The notes beneath the pieces were generated by a model. That model had not been told where the DNA came from. It did no database searches and worked only from the letters and a program-made list of their open reading frames with translations. Made by a program: the position numbers and the translations under genes. 64,000 nucleotides of DNA, taken from positions 93,967-157,966 of the forward strand of contig NZ_LQOX01000147.1 of assembly GCF_002102175.1 (NCBI RefSeq), written 5' to 3'. This DNA comes from Mycobacterium gastri. GTDB lineage: Bacteria; Actinomycetota; Actinomycetes; Mycobacteriales; Mycobacteriaceae. Shown piece after piece: positions 1-7,613 of this stretch (positions within the stretch are counted from its first letter, which is position 1; each line of letters begins with the position of its first letter).

Positions 1-695
1 TGCTCGCAGCCACACTGCTGAGTCTCGGGGTTGTTTTCGTCGCCGAACTCGGCGACAGATCCCAACTCCTGACCATGACCTATGCGCTGCGGTTCCGCTG
101 GTGGGTGGTGATGGCCGGCGTGGCGATCGCCTCTTTAACGGTGCACGGGGTCTCGGTGGCGATCGGCCACTTCCTGGGCGCCACCCTGCCGGCGCGGCCA
201 ATGGCTTTCGGGGGCGCGATCGCGTTCCTGATTTTCGCGGTGTGGGCCTGGCGAGAGGGCGCGGCGGGGGACGACAAGCCCGGGACACCGCGCCAGCCAC
301 GGTTCGCACTGCTCACCGTGGTGTCATCGTTCGTACTGGCCGAGCTCAGCGACAAGACGACGCTGGCGACGGTGACCCTGGCCAGCGATCACGACTGGGT
401 CGGCGTGTGGATCGGCTCCACGCTGGGCATGATCTTGGCCGACGGGCTGGCAATCGCTGCGGGGTTACTGCTGCACCAGCGGCTGCCCGAGCAGCTGCTG
501 CATGTTCTGGCCAGCCTGCTGTTCCTGCTGTTCGGCTTGTGGATGCTGTTCGACAGCGCGCTCGGGTGGCGCTCGGTCGCCATCGGCGTGACGGCGGCGG
601 TGGCGATCGTCGCGGCGGCCGGTGTTACAGCGCAAACCCTTCGGCGGAGCCGCAATGCCTCCGCGGTAGCCGCGAGGTCGGTCCGCCGACCCTGA
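1..695 (+). CDS. Gdt1/UPF0016 family membrane transporter, 5'-truncated by window edge (Rv3848 type)
   Basis: The reading frame is open from base 3, so the gene starts before the window. The family (UPF0016/TMEM165/Gdt1) moves Mn2+ or Ca2+ across membranes and is built from two repeats, each with an E-x-G-D-(K/R)-(S/T) type signature. Both signatures are visible: ELGDRSQ at about bases 45-65 and ELSDKTT at about 342-362. Several hydrophobic helices lie between and after them, consistent with an integral membrane protein. The tail after the last helix is short, basic and alanine-rich. It lies upstream of espR, as Rv3848 does in M. tuberculosis. The second signature has Ser in place of the usual Gly. 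The transported ion is inferred from the family only. Confidence 0.85.
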   Translation, partial: LAATLLSLGVVFVAELGDRSQLLTMTYALRFRWWVVMAGVAIASLTVHGVSVAIGHFLGATLPARPMAFGGAIAFLIFAVWAWREGAAGDDKPGTPRQPRFALLTVVSSFVLAELSDKTTLATVTLASDHDWVGVWIGSTLGMILADGLAIAAGLLLHQRLPEQLLHVLASLLFLLFGLWMLFDSALGWRSVAIGVTAAVAIVAAAGVTAQTLRRSRNASAVAARSVRRP

Positions 696-1166
696 ACCGC
701 TGCCGAACGGCACCTACCGGACCCCGTACCGTTCGGCGATGCCGACGACCGCTTGCGGGCGGCTCCGGTGGGCCGGTGACGACGCCGCCGGTCTGCGCCG
801 CGTCCCGCAGTGCACCTCGACAGCAAAGGAGCAGCCAAGCACTGTGCCATTGGGTCTTGGTTGCCCGACATTGAATACATTCACCTGCCGAGGTGCGCGT
901 ACACCGGTCCCGGACGACCGGCCCGATGAATCGCCGAGCACCCCCACGCGCTGTATTCTGCGGATAGCCTGTGAAATCCGTTCATTCTGTAGACACCTCA
1001 CCGAATCGGTTGGACGCTCGTCAAGGGCATCCTGATCGTGCCTCCAGCACGCCGGCACTCAATCCGCTCAGGTTTGCACTTGGTTGTGGACGTAACTGTC
1101 GCTACCATGATCAGCAAATAACGATAGGTAACCGTTCGATCTTGCAGCCCGGTGGAGGTCATATCG
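696..1166. other. 471-bp non-coding stretch upstream of espR
   Basis: I see no convincing gene here; the open frames are arginine-rich shadows of GC-rich DNA. The stretch probably holds the espR promoter and leader. Its 3' end is the least GC-rich part. Confidence 0.6.
1080..1108 (+). promoter_or_regulatory. candidate espR promoter
   Basis: A TTGGTT hexamer at 1080-1085 is followed after 17 bp by TACCAT at 1103-1108. This resembles a sigma-70-like -35/-10 pair and would give a leader of about 50 nt before the espR start at 1167. It is pattern-based only. Confidence 0.3.
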
Positions 1167-1565
1167 ATGAGCACGACGTTCGCTGCCCGCCTGAACCGTC
1201 TGTTCGACACGGTGTATCCACCCGGACGCGGGCCGCACACCTCCGCGGAGGTGATCGCCGCGCTCAAGGCGGAGGGCATCACGATGTCGGCTCCCTACCT
1301 GTCCCAGCTACGCTCGGGCAACCGCACCAACCCGTCGTCGGCGACCATGGCCGCCCTTGCCAACTTCTTCCGCATCAGGGCGGCCTACTTCACCGACGAC
1401 GACTACTACGCGAAAATCGACAAGGAATTGCAGTGGCTGGCCGCGATGCGGGACGATGGCGTACGCCGCATCGCGGAGCGCTCCCATGGGTTGTCGGCGC
1501 AGGCGCAGCAAGAGATCGTGGACCGCATCGACGAACTGCGCCGCGCGGAACTGCTCGACGCGTAA
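1167..1565 (+). CDS. espR: Nucleoid-associated transcriptional regulator EspR
   Basis: The 132-residue product is the same length as M. tuberculosis EspR (Rv3849) and near-identical to what I remember of it, beginning MSTTFAARLNRLFD. EspR is a dimeric DNA-binding protein that activates espACD and binds many sites, linking ESX-1 activity to global chromosome organisation. The N-terminal half carries a helix-turn-helix around residues 30-55 (including SAPYLSQLRSGNRTNPS); the acidic C-terminal helices form the dimerisation domain. An in-frame GTG lies at 1152, but the ATG at 1167 is preferred because GGAGGT at 1153-1158 is a good ribosome site for it and it matches the known N-terminus. It is a single-gene unit 471 bp after its neighbour. 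Its presence with ESX-1 is expected. Confidence 0.97.
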   Translation: MSTTFAARLNRLFDTVYPPGRGPHTSAEVIAALKAEGITMSAPYLSQLRSGNRTNPSSATMAALANFFRIRAAYFTDDDYYAKIDKELQWLAAMRDDGVRRIAERSHGLSAQAQQEIVDRIDELRRAELLDA

Positions 1566-1676
1566 CAGCCGGCAGCCACCGACCTGACGGGTTGCCCACG
1601 CCCAACGCGGATTAGGGTTGGCCCAACGATCGCGCACGCACCGCGATAATCCACGAGAACCGGGAGGCGGCCGGGA

Positions 1677-2333
1677 ATGGGCCTGTTCCGCAAGCGAAAG
1701 AGCCGGGCGATTCGCCGCGCCGAAGCTCGCGCGATCAAGGCCCGCGCCAAGTTCGAGGCCAAGCTGTCGGCGAAGAACGCGGCGCGTCGCCTCAACTACG
1801 AGCGGAAGGCGGCGGACAAGGCCCTCAAGGCGCAGCTCAAGGCGCAGCGGGACAGCGATCGTGCGGCACTGAAGGTCGCCGAGACCCAGCTCAAAGCGGC
1901 GCGTGAGGGTAAGTTGCTGTCGCCCACCCGAATCCGCCGGGCGCTGACGGTGTCGCGGCTATTGGCCCCGATATTGGCGCCGGTGATATACCGGGCGGCC
2001 ATCGCCGCGCGCGGGCTGATCGACCAGCGTCGCGCCGACCAGCTCGGGGTTCCGCTGGCTCAGGTTGGACAATTCTCCGGGCACGGCGCCCGGCTGTCGG
2101 CCAGGATCGCGGGGTCGGAGCAGTCGCTGCGGATGGTCCAGGAAAAGAAGCCGAAGGACGCGGAAACCAAACAATTCGTCGCGGCCATCAGCGAACGGCT
2201 CGCCGAGCTGTCAGCGGCCATCACAGCCGCGGAGAACATGCCGGCGCAGCGGCGCCGGGCCGCCCATACCGCGATCTCCTCACAGCTCGACGGCATCGAG
2301 GCCGATCTGATGGCCCGGCTGGGGCTGACCTGA
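1677..2333 (+). CDS. Conserved basic protein of the Rv3850 type (DUF6474-like)
   Basis: The 218-residue product has the same length as M. tuberculosis Rv3850. The first 75 or so residues are very rich in Lys, Arg and Ala and are predicted as a long basic helix or coiled coil. A hydrophobic stretch around residues 80-115 (RRALTVSRLLAPILAPVIYRA) may associate with the membrane, and the C-terminal half is mixed helix. No catalytic motif is visible. The function is unknown; conservation between espR and hns suggests a stable chromosomal block rather than a proven link. The family name is from memory and should be treated as tentative. Confidence 0.8.
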   Translation: MGLFRKRKSRAIRRAEARAIKARAKFEAKLSAKNAARRLNYERKAADKALKAQLKAQRDSDRAALKVAETQLKAAREGKLLSPTRIRRALTVSRLLAPILAPVIYRAAIAARGLIDQRRADQLGVPLAQVGQFSGHGARLSARIAGSEQSLRMVQEKKPKDAETKQFVAAISERLAELSAAITAAENMPAQRRRAAHTAISSQLDGIEADLMARLGLT

Positions 2334-2348
2334 GATGCGCCGGCGATC

Positions 2349-2693
2349 ATGAAGCATCTGCTCGGTGTCGCATGGGCGGCCGTGCTGCTGGTCGCCCTGA
2401 CGATCGCCGCGCCCCTGATGGTGGATGGCGCCAGCGGTGACCCCGTCCGCGCATCCGCGGGTCCAACCCGGGTGAGCCTGACCGGCATCCAGCATCCGGG
2501 CACCGGGTGGCTTACCGCCGAGCCGGAGATCACCGGCCCGGCCGTCACCGGGCGGCCACACCGGCAGGACAGCTACCCGGTGACGGTAGCCCGGGCCAAC
2601 ACCGACGCCGATGTGCCTACCTGGCCTTTCGCGGTCGGTGCGATAGCCGCGGTCGCCGCGGCGGCGCTGTGGGCGGTACGGCGGCGGCGGTAG
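2349..2693 (+). CDS. Small exported or membrane protein (Rv3851 type)
   Basis: The 114-residue product starts with a hydrophobic segment (residues about 3-26) like a signal peptide or signal anchor. It has a polar middle of about 60 residues, then a second hydrophobic helix (about 92-110), and ends in an RRRR tail. This topology fits a small protein with an extracytoplasmic loop and a C-terminal anchor held by the stop-transfer arginines. It lies 15 bp after the Rv3850-type gene and is probably co-transcribed with it. The position matches Rv3851, which I remember as slightly shorter. No function can be assigned. Confidence 0.75.
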   Translation: MKHLLGVAWAAVLLVALTIAAPLMVDGASGDPVRASAGPTRVSLTGIQHPGTGWLTAEPEITGPAVTGRPHRQDSYPVTVARANTDADVPTWPFAVGAIAAVAAAALWAVRRRR

Positions 2694-2816
2694 CCGGTAA
2701 GCGCGCACAGGTAGCCGAGATGGCGGCACACCGCGTCCTGGCATGATGGGACCCGAGTGCTTCGCGACTCAGTGAGCGACCCCAAGCAAACAGTGAAGCT
2801 GCAAAGGAGCGGCCAC

Positions 2817-3245
2817 ATGGCAGACCCGCAGGATCGACCCGTCGGCGAACCCGACGGCACACCGAGACCACCGGCCAAGAAGCAGCCCGCCAAGAAGGCC
2901 GCGAAGGCCCCCGCCAAAAAAGCGCCCGCCAAAAAAGCGCCGGCCAAAAAAGCGCCGGCCAAAAAGGCGCCGGCCAAGAAAACCCCCGCCGGCAACCCGG
3001 AATCCACACCCGCCGCAGTGGCCGCCCAGCCGCCCGGACTCGAGCAGCGCGTGAAATCCAATGGCGAAATTGCCGCTGCCGCCAAAGATGCCGCAGCACA
3101 AGCGAAGTCAGCCGTCGACCGGGCCAACGACCCACTGTCCCGGGACCTGGAGCAGGCGTCGAACAACTTCACCGTTCCACTGCTGGTCGCCGTCGCGCTA
3201 AGCCTGCTGGCAATGCTGCTGGTCCGGCAGCTGCGCCGCCACTAG
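2817..3245 (+). CDS. hns: Lysine-rich histone-like nucleoid protein (Hns, Rv3852 type), membrane anchored
   Basis: The 142-residue product has a tract of AKKAP/AKKAPAK pentapeptide-like repeats at about residues 19-60, resembling histone H1 and HU C-terminal tails. An Ala-rich middle follows, then a C-terminal transmembrane helix (about 120-137, LLVAVALSLLAMLLV) ending in RQLRRH. Rv3852 of M. tuberculosis was named H-NS for DNA binding; the membrane helix would tether it. The ATG at 2817 is chosen over the upstream in-frame start at 2757 because AAAGGAGC lies just before it and the MADPQDRP N-terminus fits the family. The repeat tract is a 15-bp tandem repeat at DNA level and may vary in copy number. 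A regulatory role is inferred. Confidence 0.85.
   Translation: MADPQDRPVGEPDGTPRPPAKKQPAKKAAKAPAKKAPAKKAPAKKAPAKKAPAKKTPAGNPESTPAAVAAQPPGLEQRVKSNGEIAAAAKDAAAQAKSAVDRANDPLSRDLEQASNNFTVPLLVAVALSLLAMLLVRQLRRH
2898..2987 (+). repeat. 15-bp tandem repeats encoding PAKKA units in hns
   Basis: Consecutive copies of a 15-bp unit of the type GCCAAAAAAGCGCCC/G encode Ala-Lys-Lys-Ala-Pro. Several neighbouring copies are identical at the nucleotide level, so the array may gain or lose copies by slippage. Confidence 0.75.
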
Positions 3246-3249
3246 GTCG

Positions 3250-3732
3250 ATGCGCAGCGTGTCGTTTCGGCCGACGGTCGATCTGGTCGACGACATCGGG
3301 TCCGACGTGCGCAGCTGCGACCTGCAATTCCGCCAGTTCGGCGGGCGCACGGAGTTCGCCGGGCCGATCAGCACGGTGCGCTGCTTTCAAGACAACGCCC
3401 TGCTGAAATCCGTGCTCTCGCAGCCGGGGGCCGGCGGCGTGCTGGTGATCGACGGCGCCGGCTCGTTACACACCGCGCTGGTCGGCGATGTGATCGCCGA
3501 ATTGGCGCGGTCCAACGGCTGGGCGGGCCTGGTGGTACACGGTGCGGTACGCGATTCCGTCGCACTGCGCGGCATCGACATCGGCATCAAGGCGCTGGGC
3601 ACCAATCCCCGTAAGAGCACCAAGACCGGCGCCGGGGAACGCGACGTCGACGTCACCCTGGGTGGCGTGACATTCGTGCCGGGCGAAGTCCTCTACAGCG
3701 ACGACGACGGTATTGTCGTCGTCTCCCGGTGA
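3250..3732 (+). CDS. rraA: RraA-like protein (formerly annotated MenG)
   Basis: The 160-residue product carries the RraA/HMG-aldolase-like fold signatures. GAVRDSVALRGIDIGIKALG contains the R-D pair and the loop typical of the family, and GGVLVIDGAGSLHTALVGD is an early conserved block. In E. coli RraA inhibits RNase E; in actinobacteria the same fold includes oxaloacetate decarboxylase/HMG aldolase activity, so the role may be regulatory or enzymatic. Older annotations call it MenG (demethylmenaquinone methyltransferase), but there is no SAM-binding motif. It follows hns by 4 bp and is probably co-transcribed. It corresponds to Rv3853 (157 residues). Confidence 0.92.
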   Translation: MRSVSFRPTVDLVDDIGSDVRSCDLQFRQFGGRTEFAGPISTVRCFQDNALLKSVLSQPGAGGVLVIDGAGSLHTALVGDVIAELARSNGWAGLVVHGAVRDSVALRGIDIGIKALGTNPRKSTKTGAGERDVDVTLGGVTFVPGEVLYSDDDGIVVVSR

Positions 3733-3736
3733 AAAC

Positions 3737-5206
3737 CTAAACCCGCACGGGGGCACGCTTTTTGGAGAAGCGCAGCCCTTCGTCGTCGATCCTGCCCCGC
3801 CTGATCAGATGGATGTCGCGCAGATAGTTCTGATTGAGCCGCCACGGCTTTCGCGAGCCCTGCTTCGGGAGTTCGTCGATCGAGCGCAGTACGTAGCCGG
3901 GGGTGAATTCCATGAACGGCCGTTCCTCGACATCCGGACCCGGATGTTCGGCCATCACCGTGTCAAATCCATTGGCGTCCATGTAGTTCAGCACACGGCA
4001 GACGAACTCCGACACCAGGTCGGCCTTCAGCGTCCACGAGGCATTGGTGTAGCCGACCGTGTACGCCATATTGGGAATCCCGGACAGCATCATGCCCTTG
4101 TAGGCCATCGTCTTGGTGAGATCCACCGGTTCTCCGTCGACGGAGGCGGTCGCCCCGCCGAAGAGTTGTAGGTTCAAACCCGTTGCGGTGACGATGATGT
4201 CGGCCGGAAGTTCACGTCCGGAATTCAGCCGGATTCCGGAAGGGGTAAACCGATCGATGGTGTCGGTGACTACCTCGACCTGCCCGTGGCGAATGGCACG
4301 GAACAGGTCGCCGTTGGGCACCAGACACAGCCGCTGGTCCCACGGATTGTAGTGCGGGCCAAAGTGCTTGCGTACGTCGTAACCTTCGGGCAGTTGGCGC
4401 GCGGCCAAGCCCATGAACATCTTCCGCATCCGCCGCGGCCACTTCTGGCAGGCCCCATACACCGCCGCCTGACGCAACACATTCTTCCACCGGACCGCGA
4501 AATAGGCCAGGTTTTCCGGCAGCCACCGGTTGAGCCTGTCGGCGATGCTGTCACTGTCCGGTTGGGAGACAATGTAGGTCGGCGAACGCTGCAGCATCGT
4601 GACGTGGTTGGCACCCGAATCCGCCAGTGCCGGAACGAGAGTGACGGCGGTGGCGCCACTTCCGATCACGACGATGTTCTTGCCCTCGTGGTCGAGGTCC
4701 TCGGGCCAGTGCTGTGGATGGATGATGGCACCGGTGAAGTCCGCCGCGCCGGGGAATTTCGGCGAATAGCCCTGTTCGTAGTTGTAATAGCCGCTGCACA
4801 GAAACAGGAACGAGCAGCTGAGCTGGCTGCGGGTGCCATTGGTCTCGATGTTGACGGTCCAGCGGTTTTCGGCCGTCGACCAGTCGGCGCTGACGACTTT
4901 CTGGTTGAACCGGATGTGCTTGTCGATGCCATACATGGCCGCGGTGCCCTTGACGTACTCGAGAATCGGCTCGCCGTCGGCAATGGCTTGACGCTCGGTC
5001 CAGGGGCGGAACCGGAAGCCCAGGGTGTGCATATCGGAGTCGGAGCGAATGCCGGGATAGCGAAACAGGTCCCAGGTGCCGCCCATGGCGGACCGCTTCT
5101 CCAGGATGGCGTAGCTCTTGGTGGGGCAGCGGTCCTGCAGATGCCAGGCCGCGCTCACGCCGGAAATACCCGCCCCCACGATGACGACGTCAAGGTGCTC
5201 GGTCAT
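3737..5206 (-). CDS. ethA: Flavin-containing Baeyer-Villiger monooxygenase EthA
   Basis: The 489-residue product has the same length as M. tuberculosis EthA (Rv3854c) and is highly similar. EthA is an FAD- and NADPH-dependent monooxygenase that oxidises ketones and bioactivates the prodrug ethionamide. The FAD Rossmann motif GAGISG is at residues 11-16. The Baeyer-Villiger fingerprint F-x-G-x3-H-x3-W is present as FTGAIIHPQHW at about 156-166, followed by an NADP Rossmann motif VVIGSGATAV. The frame is intact, so the enzyme should be functional. It is divergent from ethR across a 76-bp operator region and converges on rraA with a 4-bp gap. Repression by EthR is expected from M. tuberculosis. 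Confidence 0.98.
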   Translation of the reverse strand: MTEHLDVVIVGAGISGVSAAWHLQDRCPTKSYAILEKRSAMGGTWDLFRYPGIRSDSDMHTLGFRFRPWTERQAIADGEPILEYVKGTAAMYGIDKHIRFNQKVVSADWSTAENRWTVNIETNGTRSQLSCSFLFLCSGYYNYEQGYSPKFPGAADFTGAIIHPQHWPEDLDHEGKNIVVIGSGATAVTLVPALADSGANHVTMLQRSPTYIVSQPDSDSIADRLNRWLPENLAYFAVRWKNVLRQAAVYGACQKWPRRMRKMFMGLAARQLPEGYDVRKHFGPHYNPWDQRLCLVPNGDLFRAIRHGQVEVVTDTIDRFTPSGIRLNSGRELPADIIVTATGLNLQLFGGATASVDGEPVDLTKTMAYKGMMLSGIPNMAYTVGYTNASWTLKADLVSEFVCRVLNYMDANGFDTVMAEHPGPDVEERPFMEFTPGYVLRSIDELPKQGSRKPWRLNQNYLRDIHLIRRGRIDDEGLRFSKKRAPVRV

Positions 5207-5246
5207 GGAACCACGTTATCAACGCGATGTTGAATGCGTCAACGTA

Positions 5247-5265
5247 GTGTCGAAATTATCGACAC
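5247..5265. promoter_or_regulatory. Inverted repeat in the ethA-ethR intergenic region, candidate EthR operator core
   Basis: GTGTCGA and TCGACAC form perfect 7-bp arms around a 5-bp AATTA centre. The site lies in the 76-bp gap between the divergent ethA and ethR starts. EthR of M. tuberculosis binds an extended operator in the same gap, so this is the natural candidate core. Confidence 0.6.
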
Positions 5266-5282
5266 ACGGTAAGCTGCGGGTC

Positions 5283-5930
5283 GTGGCCTCTTCCCCGACC
5301 GGTCAGGCGTCGCTGCATCGCGGCCGGCGCACGGCGCGGCCATCCGGAGACGATCGAGAACTGGCCATCCTGGTTACCGCTGAAAAGCTGCTGGAAGATC
5401 GTCCCCTGGCCGACATCTCGGTCGACGACCTGGCCAAGGGGGCAGGAATATCGCGGCCGACGTTCTACTTCTATTTCCCGTCCAAGGAAGCGGTGCTGTT
5501 GACGCTGCTGGACCGGGTGGTCACCGAGGCCGACACCGCGCTGGAAAACCTGATCCAGGCCCCAGACGCCGACCGCGACACCATGTGGCGCACCGGGATC
5601 AACGTTTTCTTCGAGACATTCGGTTCGCATAAGGCGGTCACCCGGGCCGGTCAGGCCGCCCGGGCAACCAGCGGCGAGGTCCGGCACCTGTGGTCGACGT
5701 TCATGCAGAAGTGGATCTCCTACACCGCCGAGGTGATCGAGACCGAACGCGACCGCGGCGCCGCGCCGGTCACCGTGCCCGCCCTGGACCTGGCCACCGC
5801 GCTCAATCTGATGAACGAACGGACGCTGTTCGCGTCCTTTGCCGCCGAACAGCCGTGCGTCCCGGAAGCGCACGTGCTGGACACGCTGGTGCACATCTGG
5901 GTCAGCAGCATCTACGGCCAGGGGCCTTGA
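5283..5930 (+). CDS. ethR: TetR-family repressor EthR
   Basis: The 215-residue product matches M. tuberculosis EthR (Rv3855, 216 residues). The N-terminal TetR helix-turn-helix lies around residues 25-70 and includes ISVDDLAKGAGISRPTFYFYFPSK. The C-terminal domain includes TGINVFFETFGSHKAV, which lines the ligand tunnel in known structures. EthR represses ethA cooperatively and so lowers sensitivity to ethionamide. I chose the GTG at 5283 rather than an earlier in-frame ATG because it aligns with the known N-terminus and the earlier starts would overlap ethA. It is divergent from ethA. Confidence 0.96.
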   Translation: MASSPTGQASLHRGRRTARPSGDDRELAILVTAEKLLEDRPLADISVDDLAKGAGISRPTFYFYFPSKEAVLLTLLDRVVTEADTALENLIQAPDADRDTMWRTGINVFFETFGSHKAVTRAGQAARATSGEVRHLWSTFMQKWISYTAEVIETERDRGAAPVTVPALDLATALNLMNERTLFASFAAEQPCVPEAHVLDTLVHIWVSSIYGQGP

Positions 5931-6020
5931 TCCCCGCGGTCAATCGTGGCGTAACCGGTTCCGCACGGTTGTGATCGCGTCATGAATGCCGCGCCGGGTT
6001 CGACCCGCCGGACGTCCTAG

Positions 6021-6134
6021 GCCCTAGACCAGGCAGTGGACCAGATCCGGCGCCGCTTCGGCAAATCCGCGCTGACCCGCGCGGTGCTGATTGGCCGCGA
6101 CCCGGGCGTGGAGATGTCGAGGCTACCGGACTGA
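6021..6134 (+). pseudogene. Remnant of the C-terminal tail of a DinB-like (Y-family) DNA polymerase
   Basis: This 37-codon frame follows an in-frame TAG (6018-6020) and has no start codon of its own. It reads like the last residues of a DNA polymerase IV-type protein: AVDQIRRRFG, then LTRAVLIGRDPG, ending LPD. I recognise that tail pattern from mycobacterial DinB/DinP proteins, whose little-finger region ends in a similar stretch. Nothing upstream in any frame continues the polymerase. The fragment's end overlaps the 3' end of the convergent PHP gene by about 12 bp, so it is probably the relic of a deletion between ethR and that gene. Confidence 0.4.
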
Positions 6135-7130
6135 CACCCACGCCAGCAGCTGCTCGGCCGGCCAGGCGTTGATGATGCGGTCGACCGGCACACCGGCATC
6201 GAGAGCACGCTGCGCACCGTATCCCAGGAAATCCAGCTGGCCGGGCGCGTGGGCGTCGGTGTCGATGCTGAACACGCAACCGATCTCCAAGGCGAGGTTG
6301 AGCAGGCGCGTCGGCGGGTCCCGACGCTCGGGGCGGGAGTTGATCTCTACCGCGGTACCGTGGTCGCGGCAGGCGGTGAACACCGCCTCCGCGTCGAACT
6401 TCGATTCGGGCCGGATACCACGGTTGCCAGAGATCAGCCGGCCCGTGCAGTGGCCCAGTACGTCGACGTGGCCGTTGCAGACTGCGCGGACCATCCGCCG
6501 GGTCATCGCGGCCGCATCCATCGCCAGCCTCGAGTGCACGCTGGCCACCACGATGTCGAGCCGGTCCAGCAGCTGCGGCTCTTGGTCGAGGCTGCCGTCT
6601 TCCAGGATGTCGACCTCGATGCCGGTGAGGATGCGCATCGGGGCGAGCTTGTCGCGCAGCTCGTCAATGACGTCGAGTTGGTGACGCAACCGCTCCGGGG
6701 ACAGGCCGTTGGCAATCGTCAGCCGCGGCGAATGGTCGGTCAGCGCGCAGTATTCATGGCCCAGGCCGGCCGCGGTGGCCATCATCTCCTCGATCGGCGC
6801 CGACCCGTCCGACCAGTTCGAATGCAGGTGCAAATCGCCCCGCAGCGCGGTGCGGACCGCCCCCCCACCGAGATCCTCAGCGGCAGAACGCAATTCGATG
6901 AGAAGGTCCGGTTCGCGGCCGGACCACGCCTGGTCGATCACCTTGGCGGTTTTCGGCCCGATGCCTGGCAGCGACTGCCAGCTGTTGGCCTGACCGTGCC
7001 GCTCGCGCGCGGCGTCATCCAGTTTCTCGACGACGTCAGCGGCGTTGCGATACGCCATGACGCGCCTCGGGTCATGACGGCTGCGGTCCTTGTAGTAGGC
7101 GATCTGGCGCAGCGCGGTGACCGGATCCAT
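6123..7130 (-). CDS. PHP-domain protein with helix-hairpin-helix region (Rv3856c type)
   Basis: The 335-residue product has the same length as Rv3856c. The first 95 or so residues hold a helix-hairpin-helix-like stretch (LPGIGPKTAKVIDQA, about 53-67) typical of DNA-binding parts of PolX-type proteins. The rest is a PHP phosphoesterase domain with metal-binding motifs: GDLHLHSNWSDG (about 98-109), ALTDHS, EVDIL, and DTDAH near the C-terminus. PHP domains hydrolyse phosphoesters with di- or tri-metal centres, and this arrangement resembles the C-terminal half of bacterial DNA polymerase X without the polymerase part. The true substrate is unknown. It abuts the downstream end of the membrane-protein gene (zero-base gap), so the two form an operon. 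Confidence 0.85.
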   Translation of the reverse strand: MDPVTALRQIAYYKDRSRHDPRRVMAYRNAADVVEKLDDAARERHGQANSWQSLPGIGPKTAKVIDQAWSGREPDLLIELRSAAEDLGGGAVRTALRGDLHLHSNWSDGSAPIEEMMATAAGLGHEYCALTDHSPRLTIANGLSPERLRHQLDVIDELRDKLAPMRILTGIEVDILEDGSLDQEPQLLDRLDIVVASVHSRLAMDAAAMTRRMVRAVCNGHVDVLGHCTGRLISGNRGIRPESKFDAEAVFTACRDHGTAVEINSRPERRDPPTRLLNLALEIGCVFSIDTDAHAPGQLDFLGYGAQRALDAGVPVDRIINAWPAEQLLAWVSVR

Positions 7131-7562
7131 CTAACTCAACTGCCCCACGATGAAGCCGGCGAACACCACGGCGAAACCGCCTATTTCGCCGAGAATGAGC
7201 AGGGCCATCCCCAGCCGGGTTCCCGGTGCCGGAGGGTCGAATTGGTTTTCGGTGTCGCGCCGGGCCCCATGCCAGATATAGCTGCCGATCGCGGCGACGA
7301 AAAAGAACACCACCACCATCGCCGCCGTCAGGTTGAGCCACGCCGGCCAGGCGCTGAGCTCGACGAAGACCGCGATCAACAGCGTCGCAAACGCGTAGAG
7401 CAGCGCCGCCCGGTGAGCGATGTCGACGTAAACATGCGCCCGGCGGTCATCGGAGACCACGATCTGCCGGTACTTCCACACCCCGAGGACAAGCGCCAAC
7501 AGGAAGATCAGTCCGGCCGCCAGCAGGGTCAGTTTGGTGTCGATTCCCGGGGCGTAGCACAT
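7131..7562 (-). CDS. Four-helix integral membrane protein (full-length Rv3857c type)
   Basis: The 143-residue product has four hydrophobic helices, at about residues 11-31, 51-70, 77-98 and 121-140. The motif HRAALLYAFATLLI at the second helix is characteristic, but I cannot name a transporter or enzyme. I start it at the ATG at 7562 (MCYAPGID), since the upstream in-frame start would reach into the divergent LLM gene's leader. In H37Rv, Rv3857c is annotated at only about 65 residues, as I remember it, so this copy may be the intact ancestral form. It is transcribed directly into the PHP gene with no gap. Confidence 0.75.
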   Translation of the reverse strand: MCYAPGIDTKLTLLAAGLIFLLALVLGVWKYRQIVVSDDRRAHVYVDIAHRAALLYAFATLLIAVFVELSAWPAWLNLTAAMVVVFFFVAAIGSYIWHGARRDTENQFDPPAPGTRLGMALLILGEIGGFAVVFAGFIVGQLS

Positions 7563-7613
7563 CGTTGCCTCGAGTGTAGTTGCGCTTCTGGGCACTGGAC
7601 TACCGTCGGCCTC

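Noticed and set aside
714..1058. Open frames on both strands upstream of espR
   Set aside because: Arg/Ser/Pro-rich with no domain and no ribosome site; typical shadows in GC-rich non-coding DNA.
6249..7600. Long plus-strand frame running into the LLM gene
   Set aside because: It lies antisense to the PHP and membrane-protein genes, which have clear family motifs. Only the part from 7614 codes for the LLM protein.
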